Below are positions 11,517 to 22,799 of a DNA stretch of 64,000 nt, piece after piece. Every line of letters begins with the position of its first letter. Within the stretch, counting starts at the first letter, position 1. Location: the NCBI GenBank assembly GCA_021234155.1, contig JAJEKV010000308.1, positions 122,001 through 186,000 of the forward strand, given 5' to 3'. The notes under the pieces are model-generated. The model was given only the letters and a program-made list of their open reading frames with translations, was not told the DNA's origin and searched no databases. The translations under genes and the position numbers were made by a program. The stretch is from Isoetes taiwanensis. Lineage: Eukaryota > Streptophyta > Lycopodiopsida > Isoetales > Isoetaceae.

Positions 11517-11546
11517 TACTTTACTTTACTTTACTTTACTTTATTA
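11517..11546. repeat. (TTTAC)n run with minus-strand AATAAA
   Basis: Five-base TTTAC repeats end in TTTATT at 11540-11545, which reads AATAAA on the minus strand. It lies about 70 bp after the stop of the upstream minus-strand exon (11,614) and 35 bp before the next ATG (11,505), so it may be the polyadenylation signal of the upstream gene. Confidence 0.45.
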
Positions 11547-11613
11547 ATCACGCCATTTGAGACCCAACAAGGTCTATATGGCAAAACAGATACAAAAGTT
11601 TAACATTGACGCT

Positions 11614-12202
11614 TCAATCGTCAAAATTAAAAGCACCCTGTTTTTGTAAATTCTCCATGTGTTCGTAGAGCTTGATTACTTCTGTCCTTTCCTTGTATAC
11701 CTGCTTTACATATGCACTGAGTACTCGCGGACCAATGCCTAGTAATTCTTGCAAGTTCTTACAAGAAATACCAAATTTCTGTCTGATGTGGTCATAAGAT
11801 GGACATTCTAAAATAGGTACAGAACTTGCATCTGCAGATGATGCTGAGACAGAAGCTGAATCTTTCTTAGGAACTTTTCCAATTAGTAATTTAGCACTTG
11901 GTGATGAAAGTGTTTCTGTTGGAGCAGTCAGTAAAGGCTCTGCACCTACAACTGCTTTAGCTTTCTCAACTGCCATCCTCTCTATTTCCTCAACTTCACT
12001 TTGCCATGTTCGAAGAGGCACTGTTGCAAATGGTTCTATTACCGGCACTGTCATTGGTGATCTGGAGCTGGAAGGTTTTGGGTCTACAGATTCAGTCTGC
12101 TTATGGTCAATAAAATCTGTAAAGAGAGTCGATGCAGATGGCTCAAGAACACCAGCCATGAAAGGTGCTTCTGGGATAGGAACAGCCTCATCTGCAAACA
12201 AA
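11614..12202 (-). CDS. terminal exon of unknown Ser/Pro-rich protein
   Basis: A long open minus-strand exon ends in ...KQGAFNFDD and a TGA stop at 11,614. A canonical acceptor (pyrimidine tract then TTTGCAG) sits just above 12,202, so the exon probably continues an upstream part of a gene I cannot locate. The internal Met near the start of the open frame would lie in the intron. The first two thirds are Ser/Pro/Ala-rich and probably disordered. The last 65 residues (CPSYDHIRQKFGISCKNLQE, then LLGIGPRVLSAYVKQVYKER) look folded and helical, with a Tyr/Lys-rich helix near the end. I do not recognise a family. It lies in the same orientation and 109 bp upstream of the Ulp1-like gene, so the two may belong to one transposon or gene cluster. 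Confidence 0.5.
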
Positions 12203-12259
12203 CAAATGATCTAAATTTCAATAGACATAAAAGAACATGAAAACAGAACTTAAACAATG

Positions 12260-12445
12260 AGAAATATCAGGTACATTCTGGTACATTCAGCTTCAACATG
12301 TACATTTCATGTACAGCAAATGTACATGTAATGTACCTCAATGTACCTTCTGTACATTTAAGGTACCTAGAATTACCTAGAATTGCCTAGAATTACCTAG
12401 ATGTGCCTAGATGTACCTTGAATTACCTAGATGTACCCAGGTATC
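12260..12445. repeat. GTACAT / CCTAGAATT minisatellite
   Basis: The stretch is built from two interleaved short motifs, GTACATT/TGTACAT (palindromic core GTAC) and ACCTAGAATT/ACCTAGATGT, each repeated many times with variation. It lies upstream of the 12,202 acceptor in minus orientation, so it may be intronic, and it sits between the minus-strand genes and the divergent ParB-like sequence. Confidence 0.75.
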
Positions 12446-12523
12446 CAGTTAGGGAATGTAGATCTATGCCCAAAAAATGCACATATATGTAAAAAATGCA
12501 CATACTTATGAATCCATCTACAG

Positions 12524-13190
12524 ATGCACTCTAATTGGCCTATGGGAAAGGAAAAGAAGGTGGACAAGACCTCCAAAAGAATGGAGGAAATAAATAAAGA
12601 AAAATTTGTGCAGGGGGTTATATATTTGCCAATTACATGCATGAAGTTGCCCCCCAAGAAAGAAGCTGGAGAGAGGCCACTTTGGGTTCGTAAGATTTAT
12701 GCAAACCATTTAAGGAACCTAAAGGACAGAATAAGGAGCAATCCCAACGCTCACATGGCTCTGATCATTATTTTTGTTGACCGAGAGTAGTGCACAGATC
12801 CCTAGGACTATGATAGAGAAAACGCAGACACCTACACGCATTATATCCTAGGTAGTAATCACAGTTTTAAGGCCAGGGGTAACTCTACAAGGGGAAGAAG
12901 AACCCGAGGTACCTTTTGGTTCTCTGTGCTATTTATTGTGTCCTTAGTAACAAAGAAGGCAAAATCGTTGCCAACACTCACAATACTGACAACGAGTAGA
13001 CAAGATAGTGATGATGTGCTAGCAAAGGGCTTAACATGCACCACAGAAGGCTCCTTTTGCTGTTGCGAAGGAATGGAAGGTGCCATCGCACTTAGAGGCC
13101 GAAATGGAATAAAGTTTGTGCTTGAAGATGAAGAAACAATTGAAGGGGAAAAGATGCAACATTTAGAGTCTTCGGGGACTGAACAATAGA
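12524..13190 (+). pseudogene. ParB/sulfiredoxin-fold-like protein, broken
   Basis: The plus frame reads KEKFVQGVIYLPITCMKLPP, then VRKIYANHLRNLKDRIRSNP, then ALIIIFVDRE. After two in-frame TAG codons it continues with DTYTHYILGSNHSFKA and FIVSLVTKKAKSL. The order (IP...L.P, a helix ending in Lk..I..NP, a hydrophobic strand, then Y.Y.ilGgNHs..A) resembles the ParB-like nuclease/sulfiredoxin fold with its G-x-x-H-R/S motif. The two stops look like point mutations in otherwise continuous sequence, so I call it a pseudogene, but read error or stop suppression is not excluded. The frame stays open to 13,187. It diverges from the minus-strand genes at 12.2 kb and below. The family match is by motif order only. 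Confidence 0.5.
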
Positions 13191-13580
13191 AATTGGTGAT
13201 ACAAAGGATCTAGTATGGTATGGAGAACTAGCAGAATGTAGGATTATTTGGAAATATAGAGGCAAGTTTTGGACCATTTAACAGTATCAAAGCTAACTTC
13301 TTGTAATAATTACCACATCTGATCACCATATTCCCAAGGATAAAGTGGTCAATTGGGATAGATATGTATAATGAATGAAATGCATGCTTAAGAATCCCGA
13401 TCATATGACTTGGATTGATGGTATACTATAATTCCTCGAGTCAAACTAACAAAATCTATATATGTCAGGGCTTATAAGAATTTTTTTTATTTTATTTCAT
13501 TTTTTATAACTTTTGGTCTTGAACTTCCCCTTCTCCTTCTATTGTTAACTAAATTCCTTTTCCATGTCATATACTATACA
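13190..13580. other. intergenic, nothing recognised
   Basis: AT-rich sequence with a T-rich tract near 13,482-13,503. No frame or motif is supported. Confidence 0.4.
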
Positions 13581-13690
13581 AAACAAGGTGCTGCGCATGG
13601 AGGGTTGCCCTCCATGGCCGGAGGGTGAAGTGGTTTAAATCATACTGCAAAGTCATGTTTTGACAATCAATCAAAATTGCTACTTCAAAA
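13581..13690 (+). repeat. dispersed repeat, partner at 50.3 kb
   Basis: This segment (AAACAAGGTGCTGCGCATGG and onward through GGAGGGTGAAGTGG) matches the reverse complement of about 50,326-50,437 with scattered mismatches. It is a fragment of an unclassified interspersed repeat. Confidence 0.75.
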
Positions 13691-13699
13691 CAATAGAAT

Positions 13700-15470
13700 A
13701 CTTGATACCATGACTTTATGAGGATTGGCCTGAAGAAAGTTTTGGTGTTCGGCATGGAACAAGGATGGTAGAAGCACAAGGACAAGTCTAATAGAGGAGA
13801 GAATGGAAATACATGTATTGTCAGCATAGAAATGAGAGAACTCCTTGAAGACCTCTGATCAGTTTTTTTGTCACAGAGAGCTTCAAACAGCAGAGGAGCA
13901 GGTTTTGTAGAGGAATGAAACATTGACGCATAGCCTGACTACATACAAAAACAAAAAACAAAACATCAAGTATCCAAGTTCCCTTCATGAACATAACGAG
14001 AAACCCATATAATCCAGAAGTTTGCACTTCATTCTAGCAATGTTTGAAACATCTTATCCGCTTGAAATAGCTCATTGGCTAAAATAGCAAGCATCATTGT
14101 CCATGATACCACAATTCCTATTCAGAAATGTCGTTTGCTTTAAGGCCAAGACAGACCATTTCCCTTTATGCATTTGCAAGAGAACCTTTGTTTCTACGCT
14201 TTCATGATTGGAACAATTGGACGTTTGTAGGCATTTCACAATAAAATTTTGAATTTTGAATTTTTGGAGGAAGGAAGGAAGGAAGGAAGGAAGGAAGGAA
14301 GGAAGGTATTTTTGGAGGAGCGAATAGAATAGAGATTAAATGCACTCATAAACAATAATGACCAGGCAACAATTTGGTGCAATGTGTTTTTTCTTTGCAT
14401 GTCGAAGAATAATGAGTAAGGCATCAATATAGTGGAACATTTTTTTTTTAATTACATCATCTTGAACTCTTAGTGACCCTAATAATATTGACATATTTTG
14501 ACATGCAAGTCTTAGTCACACAAAAAAATAGTCACACGGACAGTTAACATAAAATGTCATTCGAATATTTTAGGTATTAAATCAACTACATTTTATGACC
14601 CATTGTACCATGAGCCTTTGACCGATGGATAGACCATAAGCCTAAATAATGTTTTGTTTTCGCATTGAACGTATGAGCCACTTTCAAGGACAAAAGAATG
14701 ATGTCTTGACCCAATTGTAAATGATGACCTAGCAACCGTATAGTGTATAGTTCGACATGATACCTGCAAGAATTGATCATTGGATAATATCATATGACAT
14801 GCACCCCTTATATTCTTTGATGTTCTAGGAGGTTCTATTAGGATTCCTTTATAATATTCAAGATTCACAAAGATTCTTTAAGAAGGAATAAAGATAAGCT
14901 TAAGTTCTACCGCACTAGGTGAGTTTTGCAAGGAATCTCGGGGATTCTTAAGGAAATCTTTATAAAATCTAAGGAATATTCGTCAATATCTTGAGGAATC
15001 TGAATGAATCTTAGAAAATCGCAGAGAATCATAGATAGACCACCAAGAAAGTAATACTCGACAGATTTTGGATTTCTTTACAGAAGTAAGAAGACCTGGC
15101 AGCAAATACATGTTGTTTTGCAGAGATAAGGAAAGCACAACTGACGTTAGCTGCAAAATAGTGCCCAAACCCTAACCTAATATCCAGACATTTTTACGAG
15201 TTGTTTATCGATTGAGCAAAATGCCCCCCCTCGGCTTAGGGATTTGCTAGATGTCATTGCCAAACTACACGCCATAGCAATCCTAGCCATTTTTACTACT
15301 TTAGTACAACTTGTCCAGATTTTAGGAAGAGAAATTGCAAGCAAGGGGATGCCTGTGAATGTGCCCATGGGTCTTTCAATAGCCTTGCAAAGACGGAGGA
15401 AATTGCAGAAGAAGGATCTGTTTTTTTCTCATACACCCGAGTAAATAAGGCTTATTCCGGAAACACAAGC
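13700..15470. other. non-coding, with GGAA microsatellite
   Basis: No gene is supported. A (GGAA)n microsatellite spans about 14,267-14,307. The frame at 15,244-15,444 (LDVIAKLHAIAILAIFTTLV at its start) contains a hydrophobic helix followed by a basic tail and could be a membrane-protein scrap, but I cannot name it. Confidence 0.4.
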
Positions 15471-15473
15471 AGC

Positions 15474-15587
15474 AATAAGTTCTTCAACTTCATCATCGTC
15501 CTAAAAGCAAAAATAAGTTCTTCAACTTCATCATCGTCCTAAAAGCAAAAATAAGTTCTTCAACTTCATCATCGTCCTAAAAGCAAA
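15474..15587. repeat. three exact 38-bp tandem repeats
   Basis: Three consecutive copies of a 38-bp unit starting AATAAGTTCTTCAACTTCAT begin at 15,474, 15,512 and 15,550. They appear identical, which suggests recent expansion by slippage or unequal exchange. Confidence 0.9.
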
Positions 15588-15599
15588 GTATGTCAAATT

Positions 15600-16219
15600 C
15601 CTAGCTATTAGATTATTAAATTTTCTCCAATCTCATTTAAGATTATGACTGCAGTGTCTAAGGCAAACTCCCAAGAAGTCTAAATCAAAAAGCCCTCAAT
15701 ATTTAGCACAATCATAATATGTTGTTTAAGGATTTGGTTTTAAGACATCCCCAATCTTGGAACAAAATCATCAACAACCTGCAAAATAGGAGTAAGATAT
15801 GATGATGGTATTATGAAGGTTTAAGCAATATAGGTGATATATTATATGAATAAATAGAACAAATTTATCTACAACTGAATGATAGACGTACCATTATCCC
15901 TGTTATATGTGCAAAGCTCTGAGTGAGAGGCCATAACAAGCCTCTGATTGTTGAGGCTCAGGATGATACTTTCTACAAGATGTCATGTAATAGCGACAGA
16001 GGCCATGGCCATTTTTTAAGTCTACCTACATACTTTGGAATGATGTCAACGATACAACAACAAATTATGTGAATACAAAAACACCTGTATTTGGGACAAA
16101 CAAATACATAAGAAACAAAGATAGAGAGAAGCACCTATACAGGAGCATATGGTTTCTTTATACCACCAAATAAAAGGAAATCTTGTGTCCTTTTCTCCAT
16201 CAGCGATGATGGTGAAGTA
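15600..16219. other. non-coding flank of element A
   Basis: AT-rich sequence with no supported gene. Its last bases (GAAGTACAACT) continue into the sequence after 27,225 once element A is removed, giving the empty-site sequence. Confidence 0.45.
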
Positions 16220-16224
16220 CAACT
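16220..16224. repeat. target-site duplication CAACT (left)
   Basis: CAACT directly precedes the 5' LTR and is repeated directly after the 3' LTR at 27,221-27,225, as expected for a 5-bp staggered LTR-retrotransposon integration. Confidence 0.9.
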
Positions 16225-16833
16225 TGTTAGCCCATTGCTGGCGGGACACCTACAGGTCTATACTTCTTTGCATGAGGGCTGAGGCCCCAGCCCGCGGTGT
16301 CCAAGAAGAGGGGTCCCACAGGCGCCCGGTGGTCAAAGCTCCTCCAAAGCGAAGACCAAAAGGTAGGACCCACGGCGGGCCACTACTTGTCTCATATACC
16401 GCGGCCCGGACGGCTTCAGATTCCTGTTCGAAAGTGCCCAAGTAGTGGAGCACGCAGCGTTGTCATGATGAGGATCGATTCAGGGCCCGTAGGCCACTCA
16501 GGTGTTCCTATATATATTGTAGCATTTTTGCTCCTTCAAAAAAGGGTTTGAGTGTTCTTTTGTGTCACCTCTGAGCAGACATCTTTGGTGCTTTGTTGTT
16601 AGCTCTTTTGAGCCTTCATTGTGCACTTGTTTTGATCAATGGATTGCCGTGTTCTCCACAAGTGTCTTGTGTGTTTCATTGTGTATTGCAATTCTTTGTT
16701 TTATCGAGTTTTTCTTGTTCTTTCTCTGTTAACAAAAATCGGCGTGACAAGAGTGTCTCGGGATTTGCCTGCGGACTTCACGGATCTCACGGAGATCTGT
16801 CCCTCGAAGCGATCCAGAGCCGGACCCCAAACA
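16225..16833 (+). repeat. 5' LTR of element A (609 bp)
   Basis: Begins TGTTAGCCC and ends GGACCCCAAACA, the TG...CA rule. A TATATAT segment at about 16,508 and a downstream T-rich region are possible U3/R features. It pairs with 26,615-27,220. Confidence 0.93.
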
Positions 16834-16851
16834 ACGGCGCTGTTTTGGGGC
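16834..16851 (+). promoter_or_regulatory. possible primer-binding site
   Basis: Immediately after the 5' LTR the sequence ACGGCGCTGTTTTGGGGC resembles, with mismatches, the TGGCGCCGTTGCCGGGGA type of PBS used by Athila-like elements (tRNA-Asp primed). The match is imperfect, so the primer tRNA is not certain. Confidence 0.4.
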
Positions 16852-17499
16852 TCACTGAAGCTGTATTGATACCATGTTCAATCCCTTCTTTACTCCGGCG
16901 ATATTCAACACGGATGGAGTCAAAGGCGCCGTCGCCATGAACTGTAGCGGCGCCTCCCGCGAATATGTCCACATACACTCTCGGTTGATTGTCTCTTCTC
17001 AGGTATGCGAGGCGCAATCGATTTCCACCTACACCACGACAACTTTCGGACCGACCTCCCACGTGGAAGGTGGCCATTATTCAGTTTGTTTGCCACATCA
17101 TCAGAGGCTGCAACCACAGCCCTTTGAATTTACTCCACGGAATCCCCAACTCAAAGATCGGCGGAACCACCGCAATTTTCTGCGGAACATCGCAAAATGT
17201 TTTCTCTATTGGTAATCTTTCTTTGGGAACTTGGTACCACCGCTTCCACCTTTGTCAATTCCCCTACCGTACGTTTCCTTAAGCATTTCCCCACTATTTG
17301 TTCATGCTGTCACAACCTTTGTTCCCACTACAAGCTGCCCGATTACCTCTTTTTTACTAATCTCACACAACCTATGCGGTTTCGGTACCTATCGACAACA
17401 AACACCTTCTGTCTTTTCTTTTCCCAAATGCAAACACCCATTCATGCCCGACTCCTACACATGCTTTAAAACTCCAATATCCACTCTTTGGAAATGATA

Positions 17500-18800
17500 A
17501 AGGTAAACACATAGACGAGTGCTCGGGGCTCACATGGATGAATTTGAGTCACTTGCGGATCTCAATGGTCACTCCGATCCAAAACTAAAATTCCACATCT
17601 TTTCGACGACCCTGCGTGGAGCACCCACGAATGGCTGATGGCAAACAAAAGCCACTTTGGAAACAAGATTGGATACACATGAAGACCTCTTTTCTTTCCC
17701 ATTCACGGCACCCTTGCGGATGATCAACAAGCTGCTGCGAGCGACCTCAACACACTCAAAAGCGAGAACCCGGGGAGAATCTGCTTGAGACTTTGCGAGG
17801 CCATTTGCGGATCTTAGTCAACAAGTTGAAGGAATTTCCAACCCAAAGCCAAATTCTAGTGTGGTTTCTTCAAGGCTTACCCTCTCACATCCGATTTATG
17901 GTGAGGTATTTGCGCCCCAAGACATTACAAAAGCCATTGAATTAGTCAATCACTCTGTTCATGTTTCCTCACGCGGTGATCAACCCACGATACTCCCATT
18001 TCCCTCGGCTACACCCACAGCGCACCTCATTTGCCTCCGGCGGTTCCCCAGAAATAACATTTGGTGTACTATTTGCGATTACTTTCGGGACATCTGGCGA
18101 ATGAGTGTAACTCGTGGATAGCATGATCCATTTGCAAACGGCTGCAACATGCGAGAACCACACCAGCGAAGAATGTACAAATCCACGACCAAATCCGTAT
18201 CGACAGCGTCTTGTTCACCAAGTGCGGGAAGGTACCCACGCCAAACTCAACCACGGAACCGCGAGGCCACATTACGACAACAACAACAACCCCAGCAACA
18301 AGCGGCAACCACAGCGTGGACCTCCTCGTTCCACTTTTGATCCAAGCAAGTCCCAATGTTTCAACTGTGACCAATGGGGTCATCGGTCTGCGGTGTCCTC
18401 AACTTCCTCAAGTTCAAATACAAATTCACGGCACCAATCAAACCACGGCGGTCGTCTTACACCTTTTCAAGTATGGGAAGCCAAGGGAAGGCAAGGCCCG
18501 CGCCCGGCCAAGCGGCCACCACGGCCACCACAACAACAACCACGCCAACGACAAACAACTCAAAAACAATTGGATGATCAACTCCAAGAAGAAATTTACC
18601 ATGCAATCACCACCAGCCTTGAATCCTCCAATTGGATTGAGGTTCTCCCACATTCCCCACGCCATAAGCACCAGGTGCACCAAGTTTTTTGCAGCCCGAT
18701 TACGTACCCGGTGAGCCATCAACCAAATCTGTTCATTTTGCACCCAATGCGGATCAACTACTTCCTCATGTTCAACCTAAACCGCCAAAAGTCTGCTTCA
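17500..18800 (+). pseudogene. element A gag with zinc knuckles
   Basis: Reading frames near 17,533-17,640 contain HMDEFESLADLNGHSDP and a capsid motif (FSTTLRGAPT), directly comparable to the element B gag (HMEEFEALAVLNGHAQP). At about 18,063-18,115 a CTICDYF...ANEC-type zinc knuckle is split by a shift, and near 18,358-18,400 a second one begins CFNCDQWGH. The region between is Gln/Thr/His-rich low-complexity sequence. The protein would form the particle shell and bind RNA. The reading frame changes several times. Confidence 0.7.
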
Positions 18801-19179
18801 ACTCATCGAGCGTGCGGAAGGTAAGGCACTCAAATCTGTCAATGCTACCACCACGATCGGGAGCCACGACCACGAATGCCACGACATACGCAACACCACC
18901 ACTCAACATTCTTTCTTTGAAGTCGACCTCCTCAACAAGGTAGCGACATCTATTGCTGAGCAACAACAACCCACCGGATCCACCACAACTACACGCAATC
19001 CCTCACGAACTTCAGCAAAGAACTTGCTAAAATCAAAATTCCTCTCGACCTTACGACTATCCTACAACTATGTCCGGCACTACGAGCACATTTTACAAAA
19101 CATGTATTACACGTTGTAATGCGATTAGCGCCACATCAACACCCACGGTGCATGCACCACGTGGGCCAAAACTGTTCAC

Positions 19180-19480
19180 CATGTTGGATCGGCGGTGGCG
19201 GTAGCGGTCAATCTTATTACGGATAATCTCGGGGCGACAATTGGGCATAAGGGAGCTCCATCGCCCCTTATGACATCAAGCTTCGCGAATGGCCATATCA
19301 CGCGACCACAAGGAGTTACACAACCAATACCGGTCAATATTGGAGATCTACAATTTACCATGGAATTCGGTGTTTGGAAGCGAGGAGAAGATCCGGGAGA
19401 TTATGAAATGTTAGTAGGGCGACCCTTTTTGAGACAAGCTAAAAGCATTCACCTCTTGGGCCCGCAGATCAACTTGTTAT
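19180..19480 (+). pseudogene. element A aspartic protease region
   Basis: One open frame reads AVAVNLITDNLGATIGHKG, then PVNIGDLQFTMEFGVWKRGE and EMLVGRPFLRQAKSIHL. This matches the C-terminal half of plant retrotransposon retropepsin-like domains (hydrophobic strands ending in the ILGRP/LLGRPFLR box). The expected D-S/T-G catalytic triad appears altered (DNLGA). It would cleave the gag-pol polyprotein. Confidence 0.65.
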
Positions 19481-19837
19481 CACGGATGGCAAGCTCCGCC
19501 CGCGATGGATCGACCACGGGCCAGATCATTTTACGTAGATCGCATTTGAATCGGGGCGGTGACTCGAACAAGTTTGCAACACCTATCGGTTACAAGCCAA
19601 GGGTTTGCCACTCACGGCTTACCCGAGAATACAATCAACCATGGGAAGACATGGATATTGATAAAAAGGGCAGCTTATTTGGTTGACCCCTATTTGACAC
19701 CTTGTAACAGCGTCACATTGGTTCCACATGAGGAGGCGGTACCCCAGCTCCTCCTCTGTTCAAGAAGACACCACACCAACTCCTAGTGGCACGCCACTAT
19801 TTTTCAAAATTGGTCAACATGAACATCTGTCCTACTC

Positions 19838-20990
19838 GTGAGCCAGCCCACCTTTGTTCGGGATGATCAAGTCATTCCACACATTCAAACTCCTGCGGTA
19901 GACATAATTGATATTGGAACAAATCAACCAATCCGATTGACTTGTGACCTCACGCCCGGCATTCGGGAGCAAGCCATTGTGCTATTCAAGCGTTTCAAGC
20001 ACATCTTTGCTTGGAGCTACAAAGACCTCCGAGGTATCAAGAAAGAATTGGGACAACTCTCGATTCCCACCAAGCCCGGATGCTAGACCCATCTAGCAAG
20101 CGGCGATGCCGGCTTAACCCAAACTACCGTGAAAAGGTTAAAGCCGAAATTGACAAAGCTTTTGAATATTTGGACTTATCTCACGAGGTCAAACATTGAA
20201 TGGGTAAGTCCTATTGTTATTGCCCTCAAACATAATGGAAAAATTCGGCGTTTGTGTGGATTATAGAAAACTCAATCAAGCCCACGGACCGGGATCATTT
20301 CCCTCTCCCTTCCGCGGATCAAGTGTTGGAAGATGTAGCGAGGCCACGAGATGTACTCCTTCATGGGCGGCTTCTCGGTTATAATCAAATATCCATTCGA
20401 GAAGAAGATCAACTAAAGACTACCTTCACTACTCCATGGGGTACCTTTGCTTACAAAGTCGTTCCTTTTGGATTGTCAAACTCACCATCCACATTTCAAC
20501 GCATTATGCTTCTTTGTTTTTCAAGAGTACATGCAAGTTCATCCTTTTACGCAAGTCTTTCGGGATGACTTCTCCACTTACACCCACGTTATGGACCATT
20601 TGGTAAAACTTGAACTAGTTTTTTCAGCGTGATGAATCTGGAATTAGCCTCAATCCGGAAAAGTGCACCTACGTGTCACCTCGGGGTGTACTTCTAGGAC
20701 ATGTCGTGAGTCGACCACGGCATTACAACGGACCCAACCAAAATCATTTGTGTCATCGAGCATATCCACTGCGAATATCAAGGACACCGCGTTCCTTTCT
20801 TGGCAAAGTCAACTTCTATGCCACCTTTATTCGAATTGGCATTGCCGCCGATCCAATTCACAAACCGACTGGAAATCCATACACATGGACTTGGACATCG
20901 ATGCAAATCAAGCTTTTAAAGAACTCAAAGTCAAGCTCACGAAGCCCCGTGCTAGTACCACCTCAATGGGACAAACCATTTCATGTCCAT
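19838..20990 (+). pseudogene. element A reverse transcriptase
   Basis: An N-terminal segment (FKRFKHIFAWSYKDLRGI) is followed, across frames, by RLNPNYREKVKAEIDKAFEY, the fingers motif near 20,270-20,330 (FPLPSADQVLEDVA), YNQISIREEDQLKTTFTTPW, VPFGLSNSPSTFQRIM at 20,462-20,509 and the catalytic region FRDDFSTYTH at 20,561-20,590, where the family norm is FLDDF. GVLLGHVVS near 20,685 is the usual thumb entry. At least four frame changes are needed, so no functional protein results. Confidence 0.85.
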
Positions 20991-21370
20991 GTTGATGTTT
21001 TGGGGCTTTGCGATTGGAGCTGTTCTAGCTCAAGAGTATGCACCAAATCGGGACAAGCCCATCGGATCGTGTGAGAAAACTCAATCCTGGCGCAACTATT
21101 CGACCCGCGGAAGGGAAGCCCTTGGCCTTATCTTTTGTGTACAGCGCTTTCGACACTATCTTCTTGGTAGTCAAATTGGCTTTTTATGTGGATCATCAAG
21201 CTCTTCTATATTTAATCAATAAGCCAAACCCCACGGGCGAATTGCTTTCGATGGATATTGATATTGCAAGAGTTTGCCCCTTTTGAAATTATTCACAAGC
21301 CGGGGACGCTCACACGGTCCCGACTATCTTTCACGCATACCACGGATGATCCCTCGGAAGGAGTTGCGAT
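20990..21370 (+). pseudogene. element A RNase H
   Basis: Frames at 20,983-21,290 contain FAIGAVLAQEYAPNRDKPI, REALGLIFCVQRFRHYLLGS and YVDHQALLYLINKPNPTGE, the ordered strand/helix motifs of gypsy RNase H, followed by the tether EFAPFEIIHKPG and PDYLSRIP. One-base shifts separate them. The enzyme removes RNA from the RNA:DNA hybrid during reverse transcription. Confidence 0.85.
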
Positions 21371-21499
21371 GCCCTTCAGGATGCTCAAGCTGTTCACGGT
21401 CAGCGCCCGCCTCATTGGTACCCACGACTATCAGCGCTTTCTCCTCGGAGCACTCGGTCAAGTGACCCCACGCTCTCTCGGAAAAGACAACTTCGCATA

Positions 21500-22340
21500 A
21501 ACAACAATTCCTTCGAAGTACGAGATTATCACGATGGTTGCTGGCCATCTCTATAAATGTGGCAAAGACAATGTGCTCGGCGATGTGTTCTTCCTCACGA
21601 AGTCCACGATCTAGTCAAACAAGCCCACGAAGGACTTGGCGGTGGTCATTCAGGAGGAACAACACGGCAGGAAACTCCTCCTTCTTTGGGTATTACTGGC
21701 CCCGCTTTTCAAAGATGCTCACAAATACACACGCCGCGTGTGATGTTTGTCGAGGCTTGGTAGACCCACGGCCCGTGGCGCTCTGCCGCTCACGCCAATA
21801 GCCGCGCCTCTCCCCTTTGCCAAATGGGGTATGGATTTTGTTGGTCCCATGGACCCACACGCAATCAACACTAGGGCGCGCTACATTCTAGTCTTCACGG
21901 ACTATGCAACCAAATGGGCTGGGCGTGTGCTCTACGACAACACGGTACGCTAAATGCAGCTAAGGTTCTCTACAAGAACATCATCATCTTGCGATTTGGA
22001 TGTCCCTTAGAATTAGTTAGTGATCGTGGAGTTCATTTCATCAATCACACTATTGCTGAACTCACTAACTATCGCACATTCATCACGAGAAAAAACCTGC
22101 GCCTTACTATCCCGTGGTAATGGCTTGGGCTGAAAGCACAAACAAGGTGCTTATCCACATTCGAAAAAGATTTGTGATCCTACAAGAAAAGATTGGCAAG
22201 ATAAGTTACCTCTGGTTTTATGGGCTTACAATACAACATACAAAGTAGCAAGCGGTCAAACACCTTTTCGACTTTGTGTATGGCCAAGAGGCTCTTATGC
22301 CTTTTGAGTTCATTTTACCCTCACTCAAATTTCAGGTTAA
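21500..22340 (+). pseudogene. element A integrase
   Basis: The HHCC module starts near 21,590 (HEVHDLVKQAHEGLGGGHSG) with its cysteine pair (CDVCRGL) near 21,738 in another frame. The catalytic core follows: WGMDFVGPMDPHAINTRARY at 21,826-21,880 (first Asp), CPLELVSDRGVHFINHTIAE near 22,000-22,050 (second Asp), and an AESTNKVL segment near 22,127 (Glu). After about 22,250 the SGQTPFRL..GQEALMPFEF tail is readable in mixed frames. No chromodomain follows. The domain is complete in order but broken by shifts. Confidence 0.85.
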
Positions 22341-22799
22341 CAACAGAACATAATCCATCGGCGACTTTGCAAAAGCGAGTTTATCAAGCTGGAACAAGCT
22401 GGATGAACTTGAAGAGATGCTTTTCTTAGACTTCAACAAGGCAAACAACTACAAAAACAATGGCATGACAAACACATCAAAAACAAAACTTTTCAAATTG
22501 GCGACTTAGTTCTTCTTCACGATTTCGAGATATCAACAACATCTGGCAAACTCAAGCTCGGATGGTTTGGGACCATACAAAATTTCGAGATACCACATCA
22601 CGGAGTTTTACAATTACAAGAATTGAATGGCACTCCATTTCCTACATTAGTCAATGGATTTCGACTCAAGAAATTTCAAACCCCTAACTGCGGCATCCTT
22701 AGCTCAAGAACAAAATTTACAACAAGATACCACTTGTACAAATTTATGAGAAACACTTTTCTATTATGTACAAAATTGCCCGAAGGCTACAATTATTTG

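Noticed and set aside
10976-11560. Plus-strand open frame of 194 codons with Phe/Gly/Ser-rich sequence
   Set aside because: It is antisense to exons 1-3 of the Ulp1-like gene and its composition is the mirror of Lys/Pro-rich and acidic coding sequence.
14267-14307. GGAA array as enhancer or CRISPR-like repeat
   Set aside because: It is a plain tetranucleotide microsatellite without spacers.
18114-18824. 236-codon plus-strand frame, His/Gln/Arg-rich
   Set aside because: It overlaps the degenerate element A gag in the wrong frame. The zinc-knuckle residues are in neighbouring frames.
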